A stretch of 64,000 nt of DNA from JABDIP01 sp965212545 (GCA_965212545.1 CBDBVB010000038.1:124001-188000); one strand, 5' to 3'; counted from the stretch's first letter, positions 19,988 to 31,150 are shown. Notes: a model not told the origin generated them from the sequence alone. Made by a program: numbers and translations.

Positions 19988-20449
19988 TCAGAACCTCTGG
20001 TGATACATCACGAAGCCTGACCGCTCCGCGACCTTGTCGTAGAGCGCCATCGCCGTCTCGTTGGTCTCATGGGTCAGCCAGTAGACCCGCGTCACGCCGG
20101 CGTCCCGCGCCCGGTCGTACACGCCGTCGATCAGCGCCCGGCCGATACCCTTGCCGCGCGCGGCCTGGACCGTGAACAGGTCCTGCAGGTAACAGACCGG
20201 ACCGATCCCCGTCGTTGTGCGGTGATGAAGATAGTGGACCAGGCCGACGAGGTCTCCGGCGCTGTCAGCCACCAGGGCGTGGACGGGTTCATGGGCGTCG
20301 AAGAAACGCTCCCATGTGGTGAGCGTGATCTCGCGCGGCAGGGCGGTCGGTCCCTCTCGCTTGTAGAAGGCGTTGTAACCATCCCACAGCGCCAGCCACC
20401 GATCGAAATCCGAACGCGACACCGGCCGCACGTTGGGTTCTTGGGTCAT
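19988..20449 (-). CDS. GNAT-family N-acetyltransferase
   Basis: A 153-residue acetyl-CoA-dependent acetyltransferase. The central beta-strands read PVCYLQDLFTV, followed by the acetyl-CoA loop QAARGKGIGRALI (R/Q-x2-G-x-G/A). MALYDKVAERSGFVMYHQRF closes the fold. The N-terminus (PVSRSDFDRWLALWDGYNAFYKR) is that of a group of small stand-alone GNATs of unknown substrate. Intact frame; starts at ATG 20447-20449. Confidence 0.88.
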   Translation of the reverse strand: MTQEPNVRPVSRSDFDRWLALWDGYNAFYKREGPTALPREITLTTWERFFDAHEPVHALVADSAGDLVGLVHYLHHRTTTGIGPVCYLQDLFTVQAARGKGIGRALIDGVYDRARDAGVTRVYWLTHETNETAMALYDKVAERSGFVMYHQRF

Positions 20450-20756
20450 GGGCGGCTCCTGATCGGGGACGTCACGTTAGCCACCGCCGCTCGATTGGGG
20501 AAGGTCGATCCGGGGCGCACCAGCCTCCCCTTCGCGGCGAAATTCGCACTGGGACGCCACCATCATGGTTAACGCCGAACTTCGCGCATTTCGCCGGTCA
20601 TTAGCTATGGACTTCGGCCGGCCGCCGATGGACCATGGTGACCTGAGGAGACCTTAGCGCCCGAAGCGAACCGCCGGGCAAAGGCGGCCAAGCGCGCAAG
20701 TGTTGATCGCGCTCGCAAGGTGCCTGAGGCGGAACAGCCAATTTCGGGAGGCGCTC
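20450..20756. other. Gene-free divergent region
   Basis: 307 bp between the divergently transcribed GNAT and elongation-factor-like genes. It should hold both promoters. I see no clear -35/-10 pair, hairpin or small gene that I could defend. The only plain signal is the Shine-Dalgarno CGGGAGG just before the downstream ATG. Confidence 0.4.
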
Positions 20757-22800
20757 ATGGCAAATAACGGAAATAATCCCAACGGCGGGGGACCGCGCTG
20801 CGTGGCCCTGGTCGGACCACAGTCCAGCGGCAAGACGACGCTGCTGGAGAGCATCCTGTTCGCCACCGGCGCGGTGAAGCGCAAGGGCAACATCAAGGAC
20901 GGGTCGACCGTCGGCGACCATGCCGAAGAGGCGCGGGCGCGCGGCATGTCGACCGAGCCGTCGATCGCCTCGACCAGCTATCTGGGCGACGACTGGACCA
21001 TCGTCGATTGCCCGGGCTCGGTGGAGCTGGCGCAGGATTCCTACAACGCGCTGATGTGCGTCGATGCCGCCGTGGTGGTCTGCGAGCCGGACCTCGACCG
21101 CGCCGTCGCATTGGCGCCGCTGCTGCGATTCCTCGACGACATGGCGATCCCGCACATGCTGTTCATCAACAAGATGGACGCCTCCTCGGTGCGGGTCTCC
21201 GACGTGCTGCAGGCGCTGCAGGGCGTCTCGGCCAGGCCGCTGGTGCTGCGCCAGGTCCCGATCCGCGAGGGCGACGAAGTCACCGGCTATGTCGATCTGG
21301 TGTCCGAGCGCGCCTATCACTACAAGCCGGGCCAGGCCTCCGACCTGATCAGTATTCCCGACAGCGTGCAGGACCGAGAGCAGGAAGCGCGCCAGGAGAT
21401 GCTCGAATCCCTGGCCGATTTCGACGACACGCTGCTGGAACAACTGCTGGAGGACATCCAGCCGCCGAAAGACGAGATCTACCAACAGATCTCCAAGGAT
21501 CTGGCCGGCGATCTGATCGTGCCGGTGCTGCTGGGCGCCGCCGAGCACGATTATGGTGTCCGCCGGCTGCTGAAGGCCCTGCGGCATGACGTGCCCGATT
21601 GCGGCAAGACCGCCGAACGGCTCCAGATCTCCGGCGGCGCGGCCGCCGCGCAGGTCTTCAAATCCGTCCACGCCGCCCATTCCGGCAAGCTGTCCTTCGC
21701 GCGGGTCTGGCATGGCGAGATCGAGGACGGCATGCATTGCGGCGATGTCCGGGTCTCGGGCCTGTATCGTGTGCTCGGAGCGCATCACGACAAGCTTTCG
21801 AAGGCCGGGCCCGGCGAGGTCGTGGCCCTCGGCCGCATGGAGCTGGTCAGCACGGGCGACATCATTCGGCCGGACGGCGTCAGCCGCGGCGCGCTGTGGC
21901 CCGAGGCGCTGCCGCCGGTCTATTCCCAGGCGATCCATGCGGAGAACCGCAACGACGAGGTCAAGCTGTCCACGGCGCTGCACAAGCTGATCGACGAGGA
22001 CCCCTCGCTGTCCTACGAGCAGGTCGCCGATACCGGCGAGCTGGTGATCCGCGGCCAGGGCGACGTCCACCTGCTGATCGCCATCGACCGCCTGCAGCGC
22101 CGCTACAACGTGTCGGTGCAGGGCCAGAAGCCGCAGGTGCCGTACAAGGAGACGATCCGCAAGGGCGTCTCCGCAGCATGCCCGCTTCAAGCGCCAATCC
22201 GGCGGGCATGGCCAGTTCGCCGACATCCATGTCGATATCAAGCCGCTGCCGCGCGGCACCGGGTTCCAGTTCGCCGACACCGTGGTCGGCGGCGTCGTGC
22301 CGCGGCAGTACATCCCGTCTGTCGAGCACGGGGCGCACGACTATATGGGCCAGGGGCCGTTGGGCTTCCAGGTCGTCGACATCTCGGTCACCCTGACCGG
22401 TGGGCAGTATCACTCGGTCGACAGCTCCGACATGGCGTTCCGCACCGCCGGCCGCATGGCGCTGCAGGAGGGTCTGCCGAACTGCCAGCCGGTTCTGCTG
22501 GAGCCGATCTGGGAGGTGGCGATCGCCACGCCGTCGGAATACACGCCCAAGGCCCAGCGTCTGCTCAGCTCCCGCCGCGGCCAGATCCTCGGCTATGACG
22601 CCCGGGACGGCTGGGAAGGCTGGGACGAGGTCAAGGCCTACCTGCCCCAGGAAGAGCTGCACGACCTGATCATCGAGCTGCGGTCGCTGACCCAGGGTGT
22701 CGGCACCTACACGGCCGAATTCGATCACCTGTCCGAGCTGACCGGCCGTCTGGCCGACCGGGTGATCGAGACCCGCGCCGCCTCGGTCGCGGCGGAATAG
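20757..22800 (+). CDS. Elongation factor G-like GTPase (EF-G paralogue), one frameshift
   Basis: A translational GTPase of about 680 residues. G1 is GPQSSGKTT, G3 is DCPGS and G4 is NKMD. Domain II (GKLSFARVWHGEIEDG) and domain III (DTGELVIRGQGDVHLLIAID) follow, then EF-G domain IV/V. At about 22173-22176 the frame breaks: KETIRKGVS must shift one base to reach HARFKRQSGGHGQFADIHVD, consistent with one extra C in GTCTCCGCAGCAT. The second part runs to TAG 22798-22800. It lacks the usual EF-G effector-region sequence, so it is the divergent 'EF-G-like' paralogue, not main fusA. ATG 20757 follows CGGGAGG. Confidence 0.88.
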
Positions 22801-22807
22801 ACCTAGG

Positions 22808-22839
22808 CCGGAGAGCGGGTTTCAACACCCGCTCTCCGG
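22808..22839 (+). terminator. 13-bp perfect hairpin after the EF-G-like gene
   Basis: Arms 22808-22820 (CCGGAGAGCGGGT) and 22827-22839 are exact inverted copies around a 6-nt loop TTCAAC, 7 nt after the stop codon. There is no T-run, so intrinsic termination would be weak; an mRNA 3'-end stabiliser or Rho-assisted end is equally possible. Confidence 0.7.
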
Positions 22840-22996
22840 TCATCAAGGTTAACGCAAAGTATCGAATTCTTAACCCATCGTTACTACGCTCCCGATCCGC
22901 TTTTCTTGGCGTTGCCTGTCGTCTTGGCAGGTCCGTTCGACTGGATTGGGTTGCGATGCTCGGGACTCGACGTGACCAGCGCTGCGAGGCGGTGGA

Positions 22997-24238
22997 ATGA
23001 CGGCGCAGGCGTCCTCGACCCCCTCAAGAGGGACGCCGCCGGGCAGCTGCCTTTGCCCGGTTCCAGCCGCCCCGCCTGCCATTGCTGCTGATCGTGCTGA
23101 AGGGCTGGGCGCTGACCGCCCTGACCCTCGGCGCGTACCGGTTCTGGGCCCTGGCCGATTATCGCTCCTTCATGTGGCGCCACCTGTCGCTGGGCGGCGA
23201 ACGGATGGAGTATGACGGCAGCCCGTCGCAATCCCTGCTGCGGTTCCTGATCGAGCGCCGCCGTGATCGTTCCGGTGCTGGCGGTGCTTTCTGGTCGGCA
23301 TGTTCCTGCTGCGCGACGCCGATGCCATGATCCGCCTGGCGGCGCTAGCCGGCGCCGTGGTGATGGGCGCCTATCTGCTGCAGGCACGCCGCTTTCGCGC
23401 CCGGCAATACCTGGCCTCCCATACCCTGTGGCGCGGCATTCGCGGCGGCATGGACGGATCGGCATTCATCTATGCCGCGATCGCGATCGCCGGCTGGCTT
23501 GCCGTGGTCGCGACGCTGGGCCTGGCCTATCCCTGGATGCGCAACCGATGCTGGGCCTATCAGCTCAGCCGGCACGCTTTGGCAACCGGCTTCTCCTATG
23601 AAGCGCCAAGCGGTCCGCCGTTCGGCGCCTGGCTCGTTGTCTGGCTCAGTTTCGCTCGGCGTTCTGATCGGATTCGTCGGGCTCAACCAGGCCGGGCTGC
23701 TGGCGATCGTCGAGGGCTGGCGCGAGGGTCTGCCGCCGGATCCGGGGCCACCGCTCACAATCCTGCCGCTGGCTGGCGCTGGTCGTGCCGCGTCTTCTAT
23801 GTCCGCTATCGGGCACGTGAGTTCCGCCTTCGTCGCCGGGGCGACCAGCCTCGGGCGCATCGACCTGGAAGAGCTCGCTGCCCACCGGTCTCGCTGGTCG
23901 TCGCCGTCTTGCTGCACTGGGGTTCTGGTCCTCGATCGGCATCGGCCTCGCCCTGCTGTGGCTGAACCGGCTCCGCCATCGGAGTCGGCGCAGGCGCTTG
24001 GAGCCGGTCGGCATCCTGTTTCCGCTCTGGCTGGGGCTGCTGGTCGGTCGTCTATGTGTCGATCGTCAAGACCATCTGGCTGCGCTGCGAGGTCGATGCG
24101 CACGATCTGCCGCAGGACTGCTGATGGGCGAGCTGTCGCCACTGCAGATGATCGACCAGTACGAGAGCCCGGCCACGCGGCGGGTGCGGCAGGACCGGCG
24201 CGGCGGTGGCCGCATAGCTCGCGGCCGAGGAAGCCTGA
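22997..24238 (+). pseudogene. DUF898 (YjgN-like) membrane protein, multiply frameshifted
   Basis: Successive frames give a DUF898 inner-membrane protein: RLPLLLIVLKGWALTALTLG, AYRFWALADYRSFMWRHLSL, ARQYLASHTLWRGIRGGMDG, GLAYPWMRNRCWAYQLSRHA, VPRLFYVRYRAREFR, GRIDLEELAAHRSRLVVAVL and finally LVVVYVSIVKTIWLRCEVDA-type helices. At least five one-base shifts are needed (near 23045, 23260, 23640, 23780, 23900 and beyond). ATG 22997 follows GAGGCGGTGGA. The last recognisable codons end at TGA 24236-24238 (..LAAEEA), two bases before the next gene's ATG. DUF898 paired with an M48 protease is a recurrent arrangement in proteobacteria. Confidence 0.7.
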
Positions 24239-24240
24239 GC

Positions 24241-25333
24241 CATGCGGGTCCGTGCGCTCTACAATGACGGGCGGTCGGCGGTCAGCCACCGGGTGACGGT
24301 CGGCATCGACGCATCCGGCCTGGCGGATCATGAGCGCCGAGGAGCAGCGGATTTCGATGTGGCCGGCGGCCGGGCTTGACGCTGGTCGAACGGCCAACCG
24401 GCCGATCGCCGTTTCGCCTGTGCTGTGGCGGGGCCGCGCCGGCGCGGGCTGACCTTTGCCACCCCGGTCATCGAGAGCTTCGCGGAATATTTTCCCAGAC
24501 TGGATCGGCGCGGCGCCGTCGGGCTGCGCGGCTGGCTGCAGATGGCCGGGTGGGCGGCCGGCGCGCTGGTTCTGGCATTCGTCCTGTGGCTGCTGTCCGC
24601 ACCGCTGGTGGCGCAATATGTCGCGGCGGTCATCCCGGATGGCGCGAAAGAGCGGCTCGGGAGCCAGCTATCCGGACAGGTGGTGGCGGCGATCGCCGAG
24701 CGTGACGGCCGAAGCTTTGACGACATGTTCTGCTATGACGAGGCGTCCGCGACGGCCCTGCAACAGCTGTTCGCGGTTCTCGCCCGCGGGCCGGCCGCCG
24801 ACGCACGATTCAGCCTGCTGGCGATCCAAGGCAGCAGTGGCGCGGTGTTCGCTCTTCCGGGGGGGCAGATCGTGATGTCCGGTCCGCTGGCCGAAGCCGC
24901 TGGCAGCGCCGAGGCGCTGGCCGGCATCCTGGCGCATGAGATCGGCCATGTGGCGATGGATCATCCGACCCGAAACCTGCTGCTGTTGGATCCGGTGGCG
25001 GTGCTGTTCGGCATGCTGCCGCTGGACGGCTCCAGCATCCGGTTTGACGCCTCGCTGGCCGACCAGTATCTGCGCCATGGCTATCGCGAGGCCGACGACG
25101 AGGCCGCGGACGAGTTCGCCATCAGGGTTCTGAACACGGCCGGCATCGTGGCCGGGCCCTATGCCGATTTCCGCGCCGCCAGACTGGATGCCGGCGAGGA
25201 ACCAGCCGACCCCATGGCGCGTATGCATACCGTATCGGACGACAGCGTCGATCTGCTGCGCGAAGACGGTGTCGGCACTTTCCTGGCGCTAGAGCCTGCG
25301 CAATGGCAGGCATTGCGCGGAATCTGCGGATAA
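24241..25333 (+). CDS. M48-family metalloprotease with membrane anchor, 5' part frameshifted
   Basis: From ATG 24241 a first frame reads MRVRALYNDGRSAVSHRVTV, the usual N-terminus of this group. It breaks near 24370-24430 and resumes in a long intact frame from about 24425. This carries IESFAEYFPRLD, a membrane helix (WAAGALVLAFVLWLLSAPLV), LPGGQIVMSGPLAEAA, and the zinc-binding HEIGH in LAHEIGHVAMDHP. A third ligand Glu is likely in READDEAADEFAIRVL. The active site is likely periplasmic. It directly follows the DUF898 gene and is presumably co-transcribed. Substrate unknown. Confidence 0.85.
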
Positions 25334-25445
25334 AGATCGGCCGACCGCTCGCAATACGGGTCAACACGCGGGTTTCACCGACAGTTGATTTTGCCTCAGG
25401 GCCGGTGCCGGCCTATCTCTGTGGTGTCGAGGAGAGGGAGATACC

Positions 25446-26422
25446 ATGCTGATCAAAAGCCGCAAGGGCTGGGAGTTGCCGGAATCGGCGGCCACGCCGC
25501 AAGACGTATATCTCAACCGGCGCAGCCTTCTGAAGGCTGCCGCCGCGGGACCGATTGCCGTCGGCGCGACCGGCGTTCTGGGAGCTTCGGGGCCGCATTT
25601 GCGGCGTCCGGCGACGACCCGACCGCCGGTCTCTATCCGGTCCAGCGCAACATGCGTTACCGGGTCGAGCGCGAGCTGACCAGCGAGGAAGACGCCACCA
25701 CCTACAACAACTTCTATGAGTACGGCTCGCACAAGAATATCTGGCGGGCCGCCCAGGAGCTGGCGATCCGGCCGTGGACCGTGACCTTCGACGGAATGGT
25801 CGAGCAGGAGCGGACGGTCGATTTCGACACGCTGATTGCCGCCATGCCGCTAGAGGAGCGGGTCTATCGCCATCGCTGCGTCGAGGCCTGGGCGATGACC
25901 GTGCCCTGGAGCGGATTCCCGATGTCGTCCCTGGTCGACTATGCCCGCCCGCTGGGATCGGCGAAGTATGTCCGCATGGAGACCTTCCAGGACGACCAGG
26001 CGCCGGGATTCCGGCAGTTCTGGTATCCCTGGCCCTATGTCGAGGGGCTGACCATCGAGGAAGCCACCAACGAACTCGCCTTCATGGTGACCGGCCTTTA
26101 CGGCCAGCCGGTGCCGCGCCAGAACGGCGCTCCGCTCAGGCTCGCCGTGCCATGGAAATACGGCTTCAAGTCGATCAAGTCGATCGTGCGCTTCACCTTC
26201 ACCGATGAACGCCCGGTCAGCTACTGGGAGGAGTTGCAGGACGCCGAATACGGCTTCTGGGCCAATGTGAACCCGGAAGTTCCGCATCCGCGCTGGAGCC
26301 AGGCGACCGAGCGGCTGCTGGGCTCGAGCGACCGAGTCCCGACCAGGCTGTACAACGGCTATGGCGAATTCGTTGCCAGCCTGTATGACGGGATGGAGGG
26401 CTCCGAGCGCCTCTTCATGTAG
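25446..26422 (+). CDS. msrP: Protein-methionine-sulfoxide reductase catalytic subunit MsrP, one frameshift
   Basis: Periplasmic molybdopterin enzyme that repairs oxidised methionines in envelope proteins. ATG 25446 follows AGAGGGAGATACC. The N-terminus has a Tat signal, NRRSLLKAAAAG. After GVLGASG the frame shifts by one base near 25590-25600 into FAASGDDPTAGLYPVQRNMR, and then stays open to TAG 26420-26422. YRHRCVEAW carries the Mo-binding Cys. NNFYEYGSHKN, SLVDYARPLGSAKYVRMETF and WKYGFKSIKSIV are MsrP signatures. No msrQ haem partner is next to it, though it could be elsewhere. Confidence 0.9.
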
Positions 26423-26429
26423 CTGGCCA

Positions 26430-26457
26430 AAAAAAACGCCGGGCTCAGGGCCCGGCG
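26430..26457 (-). terminator. Intrinsic terminator for leftward transcripts
   Basis: Arms CGCCGGGC (26437-26444) and GCCCGGCG (26450-26457) enclose a 5-nt loop TCAGG. On the minus strand the hairpin is followed by a run of seven T (A-run at 26430-26436). This orientation stops transcription arriving from the LysR side; it may also serve msrP from the other direction, less efficiently. Confidence 0.8.
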
Positions 26458-26677
26458 AGTTGAACAGGGAGGCTTCACGTCTGGGAGACGTAGGACCCGG
26501 CGATATGTGGCCAGGCCCCGCTCCGAACGGCGTTCGGAGGCTGTGAGCAATGCTGCAATGCAGCGTGCCCACTGGTTATTAAATAGGCGTCTGAGCTGCC
26601 GTTTTGCTATGCACAATCGCACAATTCTTGCATGCGTCAGACGCATAGCTGACCGATCGGTCAGGATTTTGCTGCCG

Positions 26678-26796
26678 GGGCGGTGTGTTAAGGGGAGTAT
26701 ACATCTTTATGTATGCGGCTAAGATACGTGGACCGTATCTTAGTCCGCATATCGCGGTTTTAAAGCGAAGTATACTGTCCCCTTAACACACCGCCC
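26678..26796. repeat. 119-bp nested palindrome (MITE- or REP-like)
   Basis: Outer arms: GGGCGGTGTGTTAAGGGG-AGTATAC at 26678-26702, and its inverse at 26770-26796 with two extra bases. Inner arms: GCGG-CTAAGATACG and CGTATCTTAGTCCGC near 26714-26746 form a second hairpin with one bulged base. The interior is AT-rich and non-coding. The last base of the right arm is the first base of the LysR stop codon. Such nested symmetry is typical of small non-autonomous elements. I see no clear target duplication. Confidence 0.7.
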
Positions 26797-27685
26797 TAGA
26801 ATTTGCTCTCGGCGACCTTGCGGACCAGGAAATCGCGGAAGACCTGGATGCGCTTGGAGTGGCGCAGTTCCTCGGGGTAGACGAAGTAGGATTCCGCGCT
26901 GGGGCCGGCGACGTCGGGCAGCACCTTCACCACGTTCAGGTTTGGGTCGACCATATAGTCCGGCAGCCGGCCAGGCCGAGACCGCTGCGCACGGCCCGAT
27001 AGATGGCGTACTGGTTGTTCACCCGCAGGACCGGCCGGCGCTCGCCGGCTCCGGGTCGCCGACGGTCATCAGCCAGTTGACGTTGTCGATCGGCGCCTTG
27101 GCCTCGTTGCCGTAGATGATCAGGTCGTGGTTCTTCAGATCGTCCGACGGATTTCGGGATGCCGCGCCGCTTCAGATAGTCGACCGCGCCGTAGATGTGC
27201 AGCCGTACCGTCATCAGATGGCGCTGGATCAGATCCGGCTGGGTCGGCGGCGTCATGCGGATCGCCACATCGGCCTGCCGCATGCTGAGATCGACCTGCT
27301 CGTCGGAGATCAGCATGGTGAGCTGGAGTTCGGGATAGAGCTGCAGGAACTCGCGGATGCGCGGCGTCAGCCAGGTCGAGCCGAAGGCGACGGTCGCGGT
27401 CACCGTCAGGGGGCCCCGGGCGACCTCCTTGCTGTCGGTGATCTTGGCTTCGGCCTGGGACAGCTTGGCCAGCACCTCATGGGCGGTCTGGTAGAGCAGT
27501 TCGCCCTGCTCGGTCAGGATCAGGCCGCGGGCGTGCCGGTGGAACAGCGGCACCGCCAGGCTCTCCTCCAGCGCGCTGATCTGCCGGCTGACCGCCGACT
27601 GACTCAGATTCAGGGTTTCGCCGGCATGGGTGAAGCTGCCGGCCTCCGCCACCGCGTGGAACACACGCAGCTTGTCCCAGTCCAT
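26796..27685 (-). pseudogene. LysR-family transcriptional regulator, frameshifted
   Basis: Starts at ATG 27683-27685 with MDWDKLRVFHAVAEAGSFTH and a classical LysR winged helix (AETLNLSQSAVSRQISALEE, residues ~20-40). The effector-binding domain is intact to about DYLKRRGIPKSV. Two or more one-base shifts near 27060-27170 and another near 26960 follow. The C-terminus can be read as LPDYMVDPNLNVVKVLPDVA ... IQVFRDFLVRKVAESKF to TAG 26796-26798. It lies downstream of trxB in the same direction, an arrangement common in alphaproteobacteria. Its regulon is not evident from sequence. Confidence 0.85.
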
Positions 27686-27842
27686 GAAGCCCTCTCATCG
27701 CCGGCGCGCCGCCCGATGAGTTGGCCGCCGCTCTCCCGTGTTCCGCTATCCGGGTGTTGTCTCCACCCTGGATGCCATCGGTGCCGGGCCTGTGGTCCGT
27801 GCCGCCGGACCGATCGGTCGCCGTGATCACCGAATTATGCGC

Positions 27843-28853
27843 CTAAGCTTCGGCCGCAACCGCCGTCTTCGCCGCGCCCGGCGATCCGGGCCGAGAAGCC
27901 GGCCTCGGCATGCTCGGCGAGGAATTTCTCCGCCTCCAGCGCCGCCATGCAGCCCATGCCGGCGGCGGTGACCGCTTGTCGGTAGATCTTGTCCTTGACG
28001 TCGCCGGCGGCGAAGACGCCGGGCACATCGGTCGCCGTCGAATCCGGCGCGGTGATGATATAGCCTTCCGCGTCCATGGCAATCTTGCCGCGGAACACGG
28101 CCGTTGCCGGGTCATGGCCGATGGCGACGAAGACCCCGTCGACCGGAAGCACCTGCGACTCGCCGGTAGTTGACTTGTTGCGCAACCGTGACGCCGGTCA
28201 CCGCCGCCGGGATCGCCGCCGCCTTCGATCGCCTCCACCACGCTGTCCCAGATCACATCGATCTTCGGATTGGCGAACAGCCGCTTCTGCAGGATCTGCT
28301 CGGCGCGCAACTGGTCGCGGCGATGCACCAGAGTGACCTTGCTGGCGTGGTTGGTCAGGAACATCGCCTCTTCCACGGCGCTGTTGCCGCCGCCGATCAC
28401 CGCCACTTCCTTGCCGCGGAAGAAGAACCCGTCGCAGGTGGCGCAGGCCGAAACGCCCTTGCCCTGGAAGGCCTGCTCGCTCTCCAGCCCCAGCCAGCGG
28501 GCCTGGGCGCCGGTGGCGATGATCACCGTGTCGGCGGTGTAGACATCGCCGGAATCGGTGGTCGCGGTGAACGGGCGTTTGGTGAAATCCACGTCGTTGA
28601 CGATGTCGAACACCATCTTCGTCCCGACATGCTCGGCCTGGGCGGCCATCTGCTCCATCAGCCACGGGCCCTGGATGACGTCGGCGAAACCGGGATAGTT
28701 CTCCACATCGGTGGTGATGGTCATCTGGCCGCCGGGCTGCAGCCCCTGGATCAGCGTCGGCTCCAGGCTGGCGCGCGCGGCATAGATCGCGGCGGTGTAT
28801 CCGGCCGGTCCGGAGCCGATGATCAGGACCTTGGCATGGTGGCGTTCGGGCAT
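27843..28853 (-). CDS. trxB: Thioredoxin-disulfide reductase, frameshifted
   Basis: Cytosolic flavoenzyme reducing thioredoxin with NADPH. The FAD motif is IIGSGPAGYTAAIYAARA (residues ~10-27), the redox motif SACATCDGFFF (Cys-x2-Cys) and the NADPH motif VIGGGNSAVEEA. After VVEAIEGGGDP the frame breaks near 28195. The middle part (VLPVDGVFVAIGHDPATAVF and DVPGVFAAGDVKDKIYRQAV) lies in another frame, and a compensating shift near 27880 returns to the first frame, ending KTAVAAEA. Because trxB is normally essential or important, a sequence error is more likely than decay. Confidence 0.92.
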   Translation of the reverse strand: MPERHHAKVLIIGSGPAGYTAAIYAARASLEPTLIQGLQPGGQMTITTDVENYPGFADVIQGPWLMEQMAAQAEHVGTKMVFDIVNDVDFTKRPFTATTDSGDVYTADTVIIATGAQARWLGLESEQAFQGKGVSACATCDGFFFRGKEVAVIGGGNSAVEEAMFLTNHASKVTLVHRRDQLRAEQILQKRLFANPKIDVIWDSVVEAIEGGGDPGGGDRRHGCATSQLPASRRCFRSTGSSSPSAMTRQRPCSAARLPWTRKAISSPRRIRRRPMCPASSPPATSRTRSTDKRSPPPAWAAWRRWRRRNSSPSMPRPASRPGSPGAAKTAVAAEA

Positions 28854-28977
28854 GGTGTTCCAGAAGGGTCAAGGGGTTTGAATTGTTGACGCTTAATCTA
28901 GGCAGGGCATGGGGTTCAGGAAGGTGACCGATTGGCCATGCCGCCGCAATTGCTCGGCCAACTACGGCGGCGAAGTC

Positions 28978-29079
28978 CCTGTCTCATTATTCCGGCCAAG
29001 ACTGGATTCTCGTTGTTACGACTGGAGAACCTCGAAATGCCGTGTAATTCTGGAATTCCGCTCTCGCGGGAATGACAGG
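28978..29079. repeat. Degenerate intergenic inverted repeat
   Basis: The ends CCTGTC (28978) and GACAGG (29079) are followed inward by related ATT(C)CCG-rich sequence. The right part reads TTCCGCTCTCGCGGGAATGA. This resembles the widespread proteobacterial intergenic motif ending in CGGGAATGACA. It fills most of the space between trxB and the next gene. The copy is diverged and no coding frame is visible here. Confidence 0.45.
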
Positions 29080-29142
29080 TCACAGTTGAAGGCTCGAATG
29101 CAATATTCGAGGCCATCGGCAGGTTCCCGTGGTTCACCTCGC

Positions 29143-31057
29143 CTAGAACCCGAACATGTGGTCCAGGCTGAAGCTTTCGTCGGCGTTGCGCAGGCCGTGA
29201 TAGCCGAACAGGCGGCAGGTCACGTCGCGGATCAGCACATAGGCGTCCTCGCCGGCCGCCTCGCGCTCGGACGCGGAGAACGTCTCGGAGACCCGGAACA
29301 GGTGTGAGCCGCCGCAGGGGATCGCGACGTCCTTGACGGCGACCTCCTGGCCCTCGCGGTCGGTCAGCGCCAGGCTGGTCTTGCTGGCGGCATGCCAGGG
29401 CGTGGAGGCCGGAAAGACCAGGTGGCAGAAGGCGTCGGTGCCGTCGCGGCCAAGCCTGAGGAACAGCCGGGTCGACAGGCCCGGCGGCCGGCCGGCATAG
29501 CTCTGCGGCTCGCCCTTGTAGGTCAGCACCGTGTTGAACATATGGGCGCCGAAGCTGGTCTCCGCCGCATGGCCGGACTCGGTGTCCTCGTAGCGGAAGA
29601 TGGCGTGCAGCCAGCCATCGGCGTCGCCGCCCTGGGCGAAGTCGTAGACCAGTTCGACATGGCCGTGGCCGCCGTCCAGCGCATCGGCCGAGCCGTTCAG
29701 CAGCTCGCCGATATCGATCGTGACGCTGTCGCTGCGCTTCAGGCAGCCGAAGCCGTGCCGCGCCCTGCTCGGTGCCGCCGGCGTCGTAGACGATGGCGGC
29801 GATCGGCAGGGTATCCTGGCCGGTCGCCATCGGCGTCGGCAGCACGCTGGTGCGGTAGCGCCCGGTGGGCAGGACCGGGGCCGGCAGGATGTAGCCCTTG
29901 CCCATCAGATTGCCGATCTCCTTCAGCTTCGGATCGGGCTTCAGATCGACCCGCTCGACATTGACATGGGCGATGCGGAGCCGGCCGTTGGTGGCGGTCA
30001 CTTCATAGCGCGGGCGCACGAAATGCTTTCCGGCCTGGACCTCGAACTGCGCCGGCCAGCGGGTATCCGGCCACAGCTCGGTGACGTCCAGCGCATAGGT
30101 GGCGAAACCCGGAACCGGCCGGTCGAGCCAGGCGATCTCCGGCTGTCCCATCAGGTTGAGGCCGATGCCCTTGGCCGGGATGGGACTGGGATGGCTGTTC
30201 TGCACCCACAGCACGACCTTTTCGCCGTCACGCGGAGCCGGCAGGCCGGCATAGAAATCCGACGGCCAGGCATTGGCGTCATGGGTGCAGGACAGCACCG
30301 ATGGCGCGTCGCCATAGGTGTCCAGCGCGTATTTCACGATGTCGTGGCCGGCGCCGTTGACCACATGCACGAAAAGCTGGCCGGTGAAGTCGTCCAGCCC
30401 ATGCTCCGCGCGCACTTCGGCGCTGTCGATCACCACGGTGGCGTTGGGGCCGCCCAGCGGCTGTTCCCAGGTCACGAGACGGTCGCCGTTTCCATCGAAC
30501 AGCGTGGCCCAGATGCGGGCGTCCTTGGCGCCGTATCCGCCCCAATAATTCGCCGTGACCAACCGCGTATGGTGGCCATCGCCCTCACGGAAGAAGGCGA
30601 AGTTGGTGGCGAAGTTGATCGGCGCCAGATATTGCCGCTTGTTGGTCAGCAGCGCGTCGGGCACGCGCATCTCGTCCAGGGTGACCACATCGGCGCCGTC
30701 CGGCACGAGATGGCGGATCTGGTCGACCAGCCGGCCGGCGTCGAAGGCCGCGACCAGCACGACGGCGGCGCCGCATCCGGGCAACTCGCTGACCGGCCGC
30801 GCCGGCTGTCCCGCCAGCGTCTCGCCGATGCGGGCGATGTCCTGCACGAAGGCGCCGGCGACGGTCACCGCTCCCAGATCGTTCAGGGCGGCGAAGGTCT
30901 CGAACTGCGCCAGCGGGTCATAGACCGCAACCGGGCCGGCGGCGGCCAGCCGTGCGACCAGCGCCTCGCCCTTGGGCGATGCCTCGGGATGGCCGAGCGC
31001 CTTGAACAGCGCCATGCCGCCGCTGGTATTCGAGAAGGTCTGGATGTTCAGGGCCAT
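29143..31057 (-). CDS. Large protein of unknown function, one frameshift
   Basis: About 638 residues from ATG 31055-31057 (MALNIQTFSNTSGGMALFKA). The first ~430 residues are intact and include a segment resembling a Rossmann-like N-terminal domain (GPVAVYDPLAQFETFAALND). Motifs TLDEMRVPDALLTNKRQYLA, FATNFAFFREGDGHHTRLVT and VVNGAGHDIVKYALDTYGD follow. Near 29755 a one-base shift leads to the C-terminal part, with TVLTYKGEPQSYAGRPPGLS and CGGSHLFRVSETFSASE, ending DHMFGF. No signal peptide, membrane helix or catalytic motif is obvious. I do not recognise the family. It lies downstream of the 2OG-Fe(II) oxygenase gene in the same direction, 93 bp apart. Confidence 0.75.
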
Positions 31058-31150
31058 GATCGTCCTGCGGTCGAAGAACGGAGGGACGGGAGATCGGCGG
31101 AGTTATAGCGGCAGGGCGAGACGGAGCGAAAGGTCTTGCCGCAATCCGCC

